A stretch of DNA of 64,000 nt from a virus. Every line of letters starts with the position of its first letter. Position 1 is the first letter of the stretch. A program made the position numbers and the translations under genes. The notes under the pieces are model-generated. The model saw only the letters and a list, made by a program, of their open reading frames with translations. It had not been told where the DNA came from and did not search any database. This document shows, one piece after another, positions 26,178 to 34,726 of the stretch. The stretch is from IMG/VR virus record IMGVR_UViG_3300033149_002817, positions 1 to 64,000 of that record; one strand, written 5' to 3'.

Positions 26178-26692
26178 TGCTAACGCTGCACGTGACATCG
26201 GGACGGGAGCTGCGCGAGAGCGACGTAGTGCGTGTCCCCTCGTCGGGGCGTGTCGGGACCGTGGTCGGCATAGACTACGGCTCGGCGGATACGCTCGTCG
26301 TGCAGTACCCCGGCGACGGCACACGTGAGCAGGTCGGCGTGAACGAGGTCGAGCTGCTCAGGACGGAGCACTACGAGCTACCTCAGCCTGCGCCATCAGT
26401 ACAAGCGCTCGCTGAGTCCATCACGTCCGGGCCGATCAGGTGTGGGGCGATGGCGTGCTACGTGTCGCGCGACGGGAGCCGGATCACCTTCGTCCCGAAG
26501 AATGGTATCGCGGTCGACCAGCTGGCGGAATCGTGGTCGAAAGGCACGACACGCGAGGCGGTCGAGAGGCTGGTCGAGGTCGCGTACGTCACACGGCTGC
26601 CACACCTCGTGCGGGTAGGCAGCCCGTGGTTGGAAGTCACGGTACTTGAGAGACTTAGTCCCGAGGCGGTAGCACGCTGCCTCGACGAATAG
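26177..26692 (+). CDS. Unknown protein with SH3/KOW-like N-terminus (171 aa)
   Basis: TAATG-coupled to the upstream gene. Residues 15-60 (SDVVRVPSSGRVGTVVGIDYG) form a small beta-barrel-like pattern as in SH3 or KOW domains. The second half is alpha/beta. No named family. The position suggests a head accessory protein. Confidence 0.6.
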   Translation: MLTLHVTSGRELRESDVVRVPSSGRVGTVVGIDYGSADTLVVQYPGDGTREQVGVNEVELLRTEHYELPQPAPSVQALAESITSGPIRCGAMACYVSRDGSRITFVPKNGIAVDQLAESWSKGTTREAVERLVEVAYVTRLPHLVRVGSPWLEVTVLERLSPEAVARCLDE

Positions 26693-26707
26693 ATGGAGGA
26701 GTGAGAG

Positions 26708-27820
26708 ATGGCAACTGTTTCGACTCTCTACGAGGCGGCCACCGGCATCGAGGTCGGCAAGGTCGATGAGGGCGACGGTCTCCGGCAGAAGACGTGGCTC
26801 GACGAGCTGTCTCGCTGGGCGATGGAGATGGCGACCGAGCGCGGTCTCGGCAGCGCCGGAACCGGAATCCTCGCCAACTTCCCCTCCATCGTCGAGGGGG
26901 CGGTCCCGTACATGGGCTCGAAGGCCATCGGCGAGACCTATTCGGCTCCGGCCTTCTTCGGCTGGGAGCTGTACGAGGCGTCGCAGCAGAGCGGTTCGCT
27001 CGGCACCGGCGACGCGGCGATTCTGGAGTGGGGCGACGTCGTGCTCGCGGAGCCGGACCCGACGCATCAGGACTTCTACAACGCCACGACCGATCCCGAC
27101 GACGCGGTCAACCCGCTCGGTGCGACGGCTCCGGCCTTCCTGCAGACCGTCGTCGACGCCTGGAACCTCACCGGTCTCCTGACGCTGACCATCGTGGTCA
27201 ACGGCGCGACGCACGCCATCCCGGTCACGACGGCCAACGCTGCTGCGGTCACTGCGGAGGAGCTGCAGGAGTCGATCCTCGCGGCAGGCGCTCCGGTGAA
27301 CTGCTTCCTCGAAGGCGGCGACACGATCCGCCTCATGGCGATCGGCAACGGCGTCAGCAGGAACATCATGGCGGTCAACGCGAGTGCCGCGACCGTTCTC
27401 TTCACGGGTGCTGGTCAGTCTTCGCAGCCGGGCGTCATGTACTACGGTACCGGCGGCCCCCTCGGGCAGATGGACAACACCAGCAACGTCGTCGGCGCCA
27501 AGCCGCAGCGGCGCATCCTGCCGGGGTCCATCAGCATCGACATCACGATGGGCGGCGAGGTCGTCGTCGTCACGGACAGCACCATCACGACCGGTAACAC
27601 GGGTGTGCTCGCCGGGCAGAACGCGGCCGGCACCGCGACCGTCAACGGCACCATCAACTACGTGACTGGTCTCATCAGCGTCACGACCGTGGGTGATGCG
27701 GCCGACGCTGCGACGAACCTCGTCGCTTCGTGGCGGGCTCTCGTGCCGATCAACCTGCACGAGCCTGTTCGGCGTTCGCCGGCAGGTCGTCACTACGCGC
27801 TGCTGCTCGCGAGCGCGTAG
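26708..27820 (+). CDS. Structural protein with sheath-type and capsid-type beta inserts
   Basis: 370 residues; ribosome site GGAGGAGTGAG. The helical N-terminal 60 residues are followed by LTLTIVVNGATHAIPVTT and a TAEEL..SI helix, a small module also seen in the tail sheath (52606). A later region (GTINYVTGLISVTT) matches the beta insert of the major capsid protein (VNTVNYSTGAFDVTF). Abundant virion protein is likely; capsid decoration or accessory capsid protein is inferred from its place just before the protease and capsid genes. Confidence 0.7.
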   Translation: MATVSTLYEAATGIEVGKVDEGDGLRQKTWLDELSRWAMEMATERGLGSAGTGILANFPSIVEGAVPYMGSKAIGETYSAPAFFGWELYEASQQSGSLGTGDAAILEWGDVVLAEPDPTHQDFYNATTDPDDAVNPLGATAPAFLQTVVDAWNLTGLLTLTIVVNGATHAIPVTTANAAAVTAEELQESILAAGAPVNCFLEGGDTIRLMAIGNGVSRNIMAVNASAATVLFTGAGQSSQPGVMYYGTGGPLGQMDNTSNVVGAKPQRRILPGSISIDITMGGEVVVVTDSTITTGNTGVLAGQNAAGTATVNGTINYVTGLISVTTVGDAADAATNLVASWRALVPINLHEPVRRSPAGRHYALLLASA

Positions 27821-27835
27821 GCGAAGGAGACTGAC

Positions 27836-28222
27836 ATGGGCGTTCGGCGTATTCTTCAGCGGTTTGTCGGCAGCGGCTCGGCACGCATCGAAGAGTGCGT
27901 CGATCAGCTCATTGACGGGCACTGGACGGTTGACGACCTCATCGAAACCTGTGTCGACGAGGTCTCAACCGCTTCTTCTGCAGGCTCCGGGCTCGACCGT
28001 GGGCTCGGGGGAGATCGCATAGGGGCGGGCGCACAGCCGCCGCTCACGACGAAGAAGCGTAAACGGGAGCAGAATGAACGACTGCTTCAGCGCTTCGAGG
28101 AATGGAGACGACGCAAGGGTTCAGGGAGCATCAGTGCTTTCCTTGAGGACTATGCGCCCGACCTTACACCGCCACAGCTGCGTCACTTTCGGCGGGTTGT
28201 GTTGAGGGGACTGGCAGGATGA
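27836..28222 (+). CDS. Small basic protein (128 aa)
   Basis: Ribosome site AAGGAGA. Two helical parts joined by a basic, flexible linker (TTKKRKREQNERLLQRFEEW). No recognised domain. The stop overlaps the next start (ATGA). Probable head-region accessory protein by position. Confidence 0.6.
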   Translation: MGVRRILQRFVGSGSARIEECVDQLIDGHWTVDDLIETCVDEVSTASSAGSGLDRGLGGDRIGAGAQPPLTTKKRKREQNERLLQRFEEWRRRKGSGSISAFLEDYAPDLTPPQLRHFRRVVLRGLAG

Positions 28223-28674
28223 TCGGCCGACGCGCGGCACGACCGGCGACTGCGTTCATCGACCCGAAGGCGAAGAGCCAAGGTCGCCGACCGCATCAGA
28301 GGCATGAAGGGGTGTATCTTTTCAAGCGTGCTGCGCACGACACGACCATCGACATGTACGAGCCTCCGACGGCGGACGGCTTTGTCGAGAGCTACGTGCT
28401 GGAGCACTTCGACGCGGAGCTGCTTCTGGCGATCGTGCTCAAGCTGACAGAGCAAGAGATCATCGACTTGATGGACCGCTTGTACAACTTCCGCGCGGTC
28501 ACGTTCAACACGCGGACACGGGCTATCGTCGTGCGACGTGACACGTGGGCGCGGCCCCACAACGAGGACTTGCTCGCTCTGCCTCCGGTTGACGTGTCGG
28601 AGCGTCTCGATCGGTCGCTTACCGGACTTGTGAGTCACATGCAGGCGCTCGCGCCACAGAAGGAGACAGCGTGA
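28219..28674 (+). CDS. Small protein upstream of prohead protease (151 aa)
   Basis: ATGA overlap with the previous gene. Basic N-terminus, then a helical acidic stretch (SYVLEHFDAELLLAIVLKL, EQEIIDLMDRLY). No enzyme motif. In T4 the gene before the protease is a small core protein; a similar role is possible here but rests only on position. Confidence 0.6.
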   Translation: MIGRRAARPATAFIDPKAKSQGRRPHQRHEGVYLFKRAAHDTTIDMYEPPTADGFVESYVLEHFDAELLLAIVLKLTEQEIIDLMDRLYNFRAVTFNTRTRAIVVRRDTWARPHNEDLLALPPVDVSERLDRSLTGLVSHMQALAPQKETA

Positions 28675-31298
28675 TGCAGGTGCTCGACGGTCGCAACCTC
28701 TACGAGAACGGGACGAGCCTCGGGCTGCTTCAGCTCGAAGAGGGTCAGCGCTCCAACAAGATGATCATCATCGAGCGCTTCTCGGGCGAGTGGTGCGATC
28801 TCAAGCAGGTCGAGCTGACGGAGATGGACCGGACGAACGCGTCGCAGCTCTTCGAGGCCGGCGGAAACAAGGCCCCTCGCATCCTCATGGCGATGGAGGG
28901 GCGTTTTCAGGCGTCGGACATGAAGAACGCGAACGGGCGGATCTACCCCGGGACCATCTGGGAGAAGATCATTCCGAACGCCGGCACGTCGCCGGTACTC
29001 GGCCGCATCGCTCGCGGGGAGATGCTCGGCGAGGTCGATCACCCCGGCGACGGGCAGACGCTGCTCAAGCGCGTCGGGTGCATGACGACGAACATCCTGC
29101 GCGAAGGCAGCGACGTCCGCGGGCGGATGATCGTGTTCGACACCGCGGTCGGCCGGGATGTGAAGGCCATCGTTGAGGGCGGCGGACGTGTTGGCGTCAG
29201 CTCGCGGGGACAGGGGAGCGTCGTCCGGCTCGAAGGTACGGACGTCGTGCAGGACGATTACCAGCTCGAAACGTGGGATGTCGTCCACAATCCGAGCACG
29301 CCGGGAGCCTACCCGGACATCACGATACAGGAGAGCGCGGCGCCGTCGCAGCCGCAACAGGAGGAGCGGATGGGCATGCTGGCGGACCTCCGGGAGCGGT
29401 TCGAGAGGCTGAAGAAGCATATCGAGGGGCCGGATGCTGACCTCACGGAGAGCGTCTTCACGATCCTCAACGACGAAGCGAAGGGGATGGCGACGGAGCT
29501 GACGGAGGGCAAGTTCGGGGGCTCGCCCGCGGAGGTCGCCGCCATCGCTGCCGACGTGCAGTATTTCCTCAACCGCATCGGGCAGCTGCGCGCGAACCCG
29601 ATCAAGGGCATCCCGCTCGGCGAGGAGGACGACCCGCTGCCGACGGCCGCCGCGACGGGCGGAACGGTGCAGCTCGCGGAGAGAGACTACAAGGGCGACC
29701 CGAAGGCGTACGCGAAGGCGATGGGAAAGGCGCAGAAGAGGGCGGGCATCAAGACGCTGAGCACCGACGTGAGCACCGGGCCATTCTCGGACGCTCGGTC
29801 GAACGCTATTTGGGACGCGCGGATGGAACTGGAGGATGTGCTTGGTCTATGGCACCCGATCACGAAGAAACTCAGGGTGATCTACGACGCCTTGAAGATG
29901 CAAGGCGGTTCGTCCTCGAAGAAGGAAAAGGCGCTGAAGGATTTGGCGCGACTCCGTGATAGTGCACAGCGTGCTGATGGCGACGAGGGTAAGGTTTACT
30001 CTGCTCTCCGTGATGCCTACCGCCGGGCTCGCGCGTCGATGTACAACGAGGCTCGCATGGGGGCTCACGCGGGGCAGAACGAGCCGGGGCGGGACTGGGA
30101 TGACGCAGGTGACGTCGAGGACGTCCGCGCCCGCTTCAAGGGCAAGCCGAAGCGTACGCCCGGTCGCCACAAGGCGGACAAGGCGCTCGTGAAGGGCGCA
30201 GCGAAGCAGCTTGCTCGGTACAACGAGAACGACGACGACGATGACGATACGGAAGAGGAGTGCAACGAGACTTTCCAGCGTGCAACGACCGCGGGTGAGA
30301 CGGTCGAGGTTCTGGAGAACGTCGCCGGCCTGCGCGAGAAGGCGCTGACCGTGCCGATGACCCGCTTCGTTCATGAGGCGCGCAAGGCGTACCGGGACGC
30401 GGCGCAGGTCGATGGCATGATCCATCGGCACGAGCTGGACGGCATCTCTTCCTTCGTGCGGGACACCTACGAAGCGGTCGAGAAGGACGAGATCACGGAG
30501 ACGATGGAGACGCCCGCCGGACGGCGGCGCTTGGAGATCATCGTTCCCAACGCGGGCAAGCTCGACGAGAACACGAAGCAGCTGGTGGCCCCCATCGGCG
30601 GACTCACGCAGACGGCGCCGGGCCGCTACCACACCTCGGTGCCCATCGACAAGGTCAGCGACGTGCTGGAGAGCCTTGCGCGTGGGGGCATGTCTCTCGT
30701 GTACACCGAGTCGACCGAGGCTTTCGACGACGCGGCGGAGCGCTTTCAGCCGCTGCTCGACAGGCAGATGAGCCTCACGCAGGCAGCGCTCACCGAAGCA
30801 GCGACGGGTAAGGCGTGGGTCACGGAGATGTCCGCGATCATCGCCAACGTGAAGCAGGCGATGCAGATGCTCACGGAGAAGGCTCGCGAGCGCGGTGCGG
30901 CGCTGCAGGAGACGGAGAAGAAGGTCAGCGCAGCTACGGCTCTCATCGAAGCGTTCGCTCGTGAGTTCGGCGTTGAGCGGGTTCGCGGTGCGGTGCAGGC
31001 GGTCGCTCAGCTTCATCCGAGCGCCAACGCGCTGCCGGAGAAGCTCTCGGAGGCCCGTAGCGTCGAGGACTGTGTCAGGCTGACACGTGGGGAGGTGTAC
31101 CTGGAGAACCTGCCCATCGTCGAGCGGAACGAGACGCGCATCACGGAAGCGGTGCAGACGTCTCAGCGCGCGAGACAGAAGCGCATCGAGGAGAGCGCGA
31201 AGAAGCCCGGAGCGGGCAGCTTCAAGCGCAGCATCGTCGAGACGACCGAGCAGGTTGTCGGAGCGATGGACAAGAAGTACGGCCGGAAGGATCGGTAA
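28674..31298 (+). CDS. Prohead protease (T4 gp21-like) fused to scaffold core
   Basis: 874 residues; start ATG 28674 or GTG 28671 after AAGGAG. Residues 1-235 are a gp21-type serine protease: NANGRIYP, then GEVDHP with the catalytic His (123), then GRVGVSSRGQGS with the catalytic Ser (176 or 177), then WDVVHNPSTPGAYP. Residues 236-874 form a scaffold: charged, helical, with a run of Asp (DDDDDD) and a long C-terminal coiled coil. VQLAE (332-336) is followed by RDYKGDPKAYAKAM, the same module as in the 7655 kinase, and may be a self-cleavage site. In T4 the protease and scaffold are separate genes (21, 22). The capsid gene follows. Confidence 0.9.
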   Translation: MQVLDGRNLYENGTSLGLLQLEEGQRSNKMIIIERFSGEWCDLKQVELTEMDRTNASQLFEAGGNKAPRILMAMEGRFQASDMKNANGRIYPGTIWEKIIPNAGTSPVLGRIARGEMLGEVDHPGDGQTLLKRVGCMTTNILREGSDVRGRMIVFDTAVGRDVKAIVEGGGRVGVSSRGQGSVVRLEGTDVVQDDYQLETWDVVHNPSTPGAYPDITIQESAAPSQPQQEERMGMLADLRERFERLKKHIEGPDADLTESVFTILNDEAKGMATELTEGKFGGSPAEVAAIAADVQYFLNRIGQLRANPIKGIPLGEEDDPLPTAAATGGTVQLAERDYKGDPKAYAKAMGKAQKRAGIKTLSTDVSTGPFSDARSNAIWDARMELEDVLGLWHPITKKLRVIYDALKMQGGSSSKKEKALKDLARLRDSAQRADGDEGKVYSALRDAYRRARASMYNEARMGAHAGQNEPGRDWDDAGDVEDVRARFKGKPKRTPGRHKADKALVKGAAKQLARYNENDDDDDDTEEECNETFQRATTAGETVEVLENVAGLREKALTVPMTRFVHEARKAYRDAAQVDGMIHRHELDGISSFVRDTYEAVEKDEITETMETPAGRRRLEIIVPNAGKLDENTKQLVAPIGGLTQTAPGRYHTSVPIDKVSDVLESLARGGMSLVYTESTEAFDDAAERFQPLLDRQMSLTQAALTEAATGKAWVTEMSAIIANVKQAMQMLTEKARERGAALQETEKKVSAATALIEAFAREFGVERVRGAVQAVAQLHPSANALPEKLSEARSVEDCVRLTRGEVYLENLPIVERNETRITEAVQTSQRARQKRIEESAKKPGAGSFKRSIVETTEQVVGAMDKKYGRKDR

Positions 31299-31343
31299 CG
31301 CAGGCGCGTAAGCGCTCAACTTGAGATAGATAGGAGTTGCAAC

Positions 31344-32735
31344 ATGGGTGACAACCCGTACGCCACGATGGAGGACGTCGTTGCGAAGGGGGAGATGCTT
31401 GCCGAGAGCAAGTGGGCTCCGCTCGTCAAGGGGCTCGAAGGGCTCGACAAGGCGCACACGGCGGTGCTGCTGGAGAACACCGCGAGGTGGGTCAACAGCA
31501 TCGACGAGACCACGCGCGCTGTCAACGTGGGCAACTTCGACCGCTTCGCCTTCCCGCTCGTCCGCGCCGTCGTCCCGAGTCTCGTCTCGCAGGATCTCGT
31601 CAGCGTCCAGCCGATGGACGGACCTGTCGGGCTCATCTTCTACTTCGACCTGATCTACGGGTCCAACAAGGGCCGCATCCGCGCCGGCACCCCCGTCTTC
31701 AGCTCGCTGACGGGACACCCCGGTGACGATTTCTACAGCTCGCCGCGGATCGAGGAGGAGGCCATTGCCACGGGCAACGGCGCCACCGCGAACTACACCG
31801 GCACGCTCGACTACACCCCGTGTGTCCCCGGAACGCTGCAGATCACTGACGGCGCGCTCAGTGCGCAGGACGACGGTCAGGGCAACCTGATCGGCGACAT
31901 CGTCGCTGGCGGCGTGAACACCGTCAACTACAGCACGGGCGCCTTCGATGTCACCTTCTCGGCGAACATCGCGGCCAACAACCCGATCGTCGCGAACTAC
32001 GAGTACGACAACGAAGCGAACAGCCAGGTTCCCGAGATCGACTTCCAGCTGACGTCGGCCCCGGTCGTCGCCAAGATTTTCAAGCTCCGCACCCGCTACA
32101 GCCTGGAGGCTGCTCAGAACCTCCGCGCGCTGCACGGGCTCTCCGCGGAGACCGAGCTGGTCGTCGCGCTCGCGCAGGATCTCCGCTTCGAGATCGACCG
32201 TACCATCATCAAGGAAGTCAACCAGTTCGCGCAGGCCACCTCGGTCAGCTGGCCCCTCACCCCGTCGGCGGGCGTGTCGTGGACGGAGCACAAGCTCAGC
32301 TTCGTCGACAAGCTCATCGAGGGCTCGAACAACGTGTTCGAGCTGACGCGGCGCGGCAACCCGAACTGGTGCGTGGTCGGGCTCAAGGTCTCCAACGTCA
32401 TCGAGAGCCTCCCCGGCTTCAAGCCCTCGGGCGCGATGTCGAACCCGGTCGGCGTCATCTACGCGGGTGACCTCAACGGCCGGTGGAGGATCTACAAGGA
32501 TCCGTACAACATCGACGGCACCGCGACGCAGCGCAACTTCCTCATCGGCTACAAGGGCTCGACGTTCCTGGAGGCCGGCTTCGTGTACGCGCCCTACATC
32601 CCGTTCTACACGACGCCGACCGTCATCCTCGACGACTTCCTCGCGAGGAAGGGCATGGCGACGCAGTGGGCGCGCCGGAAGGTCAACGGGCGCTTCTACT
32701 GCCGCGGCACCGTCTCCGGCAACTTCGCCCCGTAG
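31344..32735 (+). CDS. Major capsid protein (T4 gp23-like)
   Basis: 463 residues; ribosome site ATAGGAG. HK97-fold capsid protein of the gp23 family: N-terminal helix with MLAE-SKW (L19-E21), the likely prohead-protease cut; VGNFDRFAFPLVRAVVPSL; VSVQPMDGPVGLIFYFDLIY, a strong family signature; a beta insert (about 150-225) with VNTVNYSTGAFDVTF; and C-terminal WRIYKDPY and FVYAPYIPFYTTPT. The propeptide of about 21 residues is shorter than in T4 (65). A terminator follows, and the protease-scaffold is directly upstream. No gp24-type second capsid gene was found. Confidence 0.95.
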   Translation: MGDNPYATMEDVVAKGEMLAESKWAPLVKGLEGLDKAHTAVLLENTARWVNSIDETTRAVNVGNFDRFAFPLVRAVVPSLVSQDLVSVQPMDGPVGLIFYFDLIYGSNKGRIRAGTPVFSSLTGHPGDDFYSSPRIEEEAIATGNGATANYTGTLDYTPCVPGTLQITDGALSAQDDGQGNLIGDIVAGGVNTVNYSTGAFDVTFSANIAANNPIVANYEYDNEANSQVPEIDFQLTSAPVVAKIFKLRTRYSLEAAQNLRALHGLSAETELVVALAQDLRFEIDRTIIKEVNQFAQATSVSWPLTPSAGVSWTEHKLSFVDKLIEGSNNVFELTRRGNPNWCVVGLKVSNVIESLPGFKPSGAMSNPVGVIYAGDLNGRWRIYKDPYNIDGTATQRNFLIGYKGSTFLEAGFVYAPYIPFYTTPTVILDDFLARKGMATQWARRKVNGRFYCRGTVSGNFAP

Positions 32736-32782
32736 TTCGGGGATCGTAGCCCGACGAGAGGTTGGGCACGCTATGCCGATTG

Positions 32783-32821
32783 AAGCCCTCCCGCCCTCTC
32801 TCGGAGGGTCGGAGGGCTTTT
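32783..32821 (+). terminator. Rho-independent terminator after capsid gene
   Basis: A 9-bp outer stem (AAGCCCTCC with GGAGGGCTT) enclosing a smaller CCCTC/GAGGG hairpin, then TTTT. It separates the capsid transcript from the 32838 gene. Confidence 0.85.
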
Positions 32822-32837
32822 CAGTAGGGGACAGACA

Positions 32838-33992
32838 ATGGCGCGTATACGCCGCGCAGACATTGAAGCGCTGCTTAGCAAACCGTCGCCGAAGGCAGCG
32901 GTTTGGGGCTTTCAAGCGAACGCACTTGGGCAAGGGCTCGACTCAGCGCTCGCCGGAAACCATAGCAAACGTCAGAGATGGGTGCGGGGTCTTCTGAAGA
33001 CTTCATCTGCGGACACCTTCACGACCCGGCAGCAGTCCGTATGGTACCGCGGCATACCGCGTAAAACCCACAGGGTAGTGATTATCTCCGAGCTGAACGG
33101 CGCAGACGTCTACCACTACTTTCCGAAGGGCGGAGAGCACGGACCGATTGCTAAGCTCTGGAAGTCCTACGGCGAGGGCACAACGCCTCCGCTTAAGAAG
33201 GGGAAGAAGCACGCGAGGACGAACTCACGTCCGACGATGGAAGCGACAATGAGCGAGCGGCGTAGCGCGAAGGAGCTTCTCGGCGCGACGCACGCTATGA
33301 CGGGCATTTCGTGGTACCACAAGGAAACCGACAAGAAGCTTGCGCATCTATCCTACGCGACGCTCAAGCTCACGGTCATGCCACGCGTGTCCAAGGCGTT
33401 CGAGAAACTCATCCGCGCCGACGCGACGCAGTACAAGAAGGGTCAGGTTCACACGAACCCGAGCGGGCAGTCGACCACGTGGGGCCACGAGCTGAAGGAG
33501 GCGACACCCGATCGGCAGGTTCAACTCATAGAGACGCTCGTCTCTCACCTCGACGAAGCACGGATGAGTAAGTCCGAGTTCGCGAAGGAGTGCCGGCGTC
33601 GTCGGGACCACGGGCTCGTGCTGTCGGGCAACACGTACCCCATCAAGGAAAAGATCAAGGCGCAGGGTGGTATCTGGGATTCTCGTCTGCGGGCGTGGTT
33701 GGTTCCGGACGTCACCGTGATGAACAAGCTCGACAGCTTGATGTCTGGCTCGTCTCGCAGCTCGTCCCGTACTTCTTCGTGGGATGCCAGCGACGCCGCT
33801 GCTACCAGTGTCGCCGCTGGCAGCGGTGCATCTCGCAGCACGATAAAAACTCGTGCTGGAGGTTGCGCAGAATGCGGGGCAAGCCTTCAAGGTCGCGGTC
33901 GCAGCACGTTACGTCACGACTCGTCCGGCCTCCCGGGCTACGTGTGCAGGCGCTGCTCGTCAACTTCAAGCTACGAACTGAGCTTTGCATAG
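32838..33992 (+). CDS. Unknown protein with VQLIE motif and C-terminal zinc ribbon
   Basis: 384 residues; ribosome site AGGGGAC. Seen: a basic N-terminal 220 residues; RQVQLIETLV with L-I-E at 230-232; GNTYPIKEKIKAQGGIWDSR and AWLVP (about 265-295), a short motif (…K..ikalGg.Wd...kaW.vP) that occurs in many phage and plasmid proteins; a Ser/Ala linker; and a zinc ribbon (CAECG...CRRC) at the end. The VQLIE..V.H.DEAR segment recurs in the next gene. Inference: head-internal protein cut after LIE. No function can be given. Confidence 0.7.
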   Translation: MARIRRADIEALLSKPSPKAAVWGFQANALGQGLDSALAGNHSKRQRWVRGLLKTSSADTFTTRQQSVWYRGIPRKTHRVVIISELNGADVYHYFPKGGEHGPIAKLWKSYGEGTTPPLKKGKKHARTNSRPTMEATMSERRSAKELLGATHAMTGISWYHKETDKKLAHLSYATLKLTVMPRVSKAFEKLIRADATQYKKGQVHTNPSGQSTTWGHELKEATPDRQVQLIETLVSHLDEARMSKSEFAKECRRRRDHGLVLSGNTYPIKEKIKAQGGIWDSRLRAWLVPDVTVMNKLDSLMSGSSRSSSRTSSWDASDAAATSVAAGSGASRSTIKTRAGGCAECGASLQGRGRSTLRHDSSGLPGYVCRRCSSTSSYELSFA

Positions 33993-34001
33993 GAGCTTGT
34001 G

Positions 34002-34292
34002 ATGAGCGTCGCCAAAGACTACGAAATGTACCTTCAGGGTAAGGATGGCGACCGTCCGATGAAGGAGTCAACATCCGTGGAGAGCGCGCCCGACCGGCAG
34101 GTTCAGCTCGCAGAAGCACTCGTCGAGCATTTCACGCATTTCGACGAGGCGCGCAAGCCGAAGCCGAAGAAGAAGAAGCCGTTCGCGAAGTGCATGGAGT
34201 GCGGTCGCGGCTTTGCGTCTGTGCGGGCGGCGGAGCGGGCGATGTCTGTAGGTTGTCCGGGCTGCGGTGGGTCTGACATCGACATGGCGTAG
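34002..34292 (+). CDS. Small zinc-ribbon protein with VQLAE motif (96 aa)
   Basis: ATG 34002 after TAGGAG; an adjacent GTG at 33999 is possible. DRQVQLAEALVEHF (L36-E38) parallels DRQVQLIETLVSHL of the preceding gene. Then come a Lys-rich linker (KPKPKKKKPFAK) and a zinc ribbon (CMECG...CPGCGG). If cut after LAE, a basic zinc-ribbon peptide of about 58 residues would be released, a plausible DNA-binding internal protein. The role is inferred. Confidence 0.65.
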   Translation: MSVAKDYEMYLQGKDGDRPMKESTSVESAPDRQVQLAEALVEHFTHFDEARKPKPKKKKPFAKCMECGRGFASVRAAERAMSVGCPGCGGSDIDMA

Positions 34293-34301
34293 GAGAACAC
34301 G

Positions 34302-34646
34302 ATGGATCGGCAGAGTCGTCTTGCATCTTACCTCCGCGAGTCGCGGCAGCCGCAGCAGCCGGTCGAGGAGGCGAAAGATCCGAACGACGTCGCCGTTCGG
34401 ATGCTGCAGAACCCGAAGAGGCCGCTCGATCTGATCCGAAAGCGGCTGTCCGCGCTGGAGAAGGCGTTCAAGGCTCGGGCGCAGGAGTTGGAGGGGCTCA
34501 AGAAGCTCGGGTCGGCCAACATCTCAGCTCCTGACCTTTTGGGCCGTATCGAAGCGGAGGAGCTGTACGACCTGGGCGTTGCGGTGAAGGACATGGAGTA
34601 CGGCGTGTCGCAAGTGCTCAGCGCTGCGCGGCGCAGTAGAGGATAG
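34302..34646 (+). CDS. Small helical protein (114 aa)
   Basis: Follows the previous gene by 9 bases, with AGGAGAACACG as ribosome site. Almost all helix: KRLSALEKAFKARAQELEGL suggests a coiled coil. Acidic to neutral, with no catalytic motif. A strong hairpin follows the stop. Confidence 0.6.
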   Translation: MDRQSRLASYLRESRQPQQPVEEAKDPNDVAVRMLQNPKRPLDLIRKRLSALEKAFKARAQELEGLKKLGSANISAPDLLGRIEAEELYDLGVAVKDMEYGVSQVLSAARRSRG

Positions 34647-34662
34647 GGGGAGTCCTCTCCCC

Positions 34663-34704
34663 GGGTGGCTCTCCCGCCTGCCCTTGTCACGGGGAGAGCC
34701 ACCC
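34663..34704 (+). terminator. Strong hairpin, terminator or mRNA end
   Basis: GGGTGGCTCTCCC pairs with GGGGAGAGCCACCC (13 bp). The loop is about 15 bases. Only ACCTTTC follows, so intrinsic termination is weak; an RNA-stabilising role is possible. Confidence 0.6.
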
Positions 34705-34726
34705 ACCTTTCACGGAGGAGCGAGCG

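Noticed and set aside
29847-32933. 1028-residue minus-strand open frame
   Set aside because: Antisense to the protease-scaffold and capsid genes, which are well identified. No signal for expression.
34663-34713. Strong hairpin as a certain terminator
   Set aside because: The stem is strong but the following ACCTTTC is too poor in T for confident intrinsic termination, so it is listed with reduced confidence.
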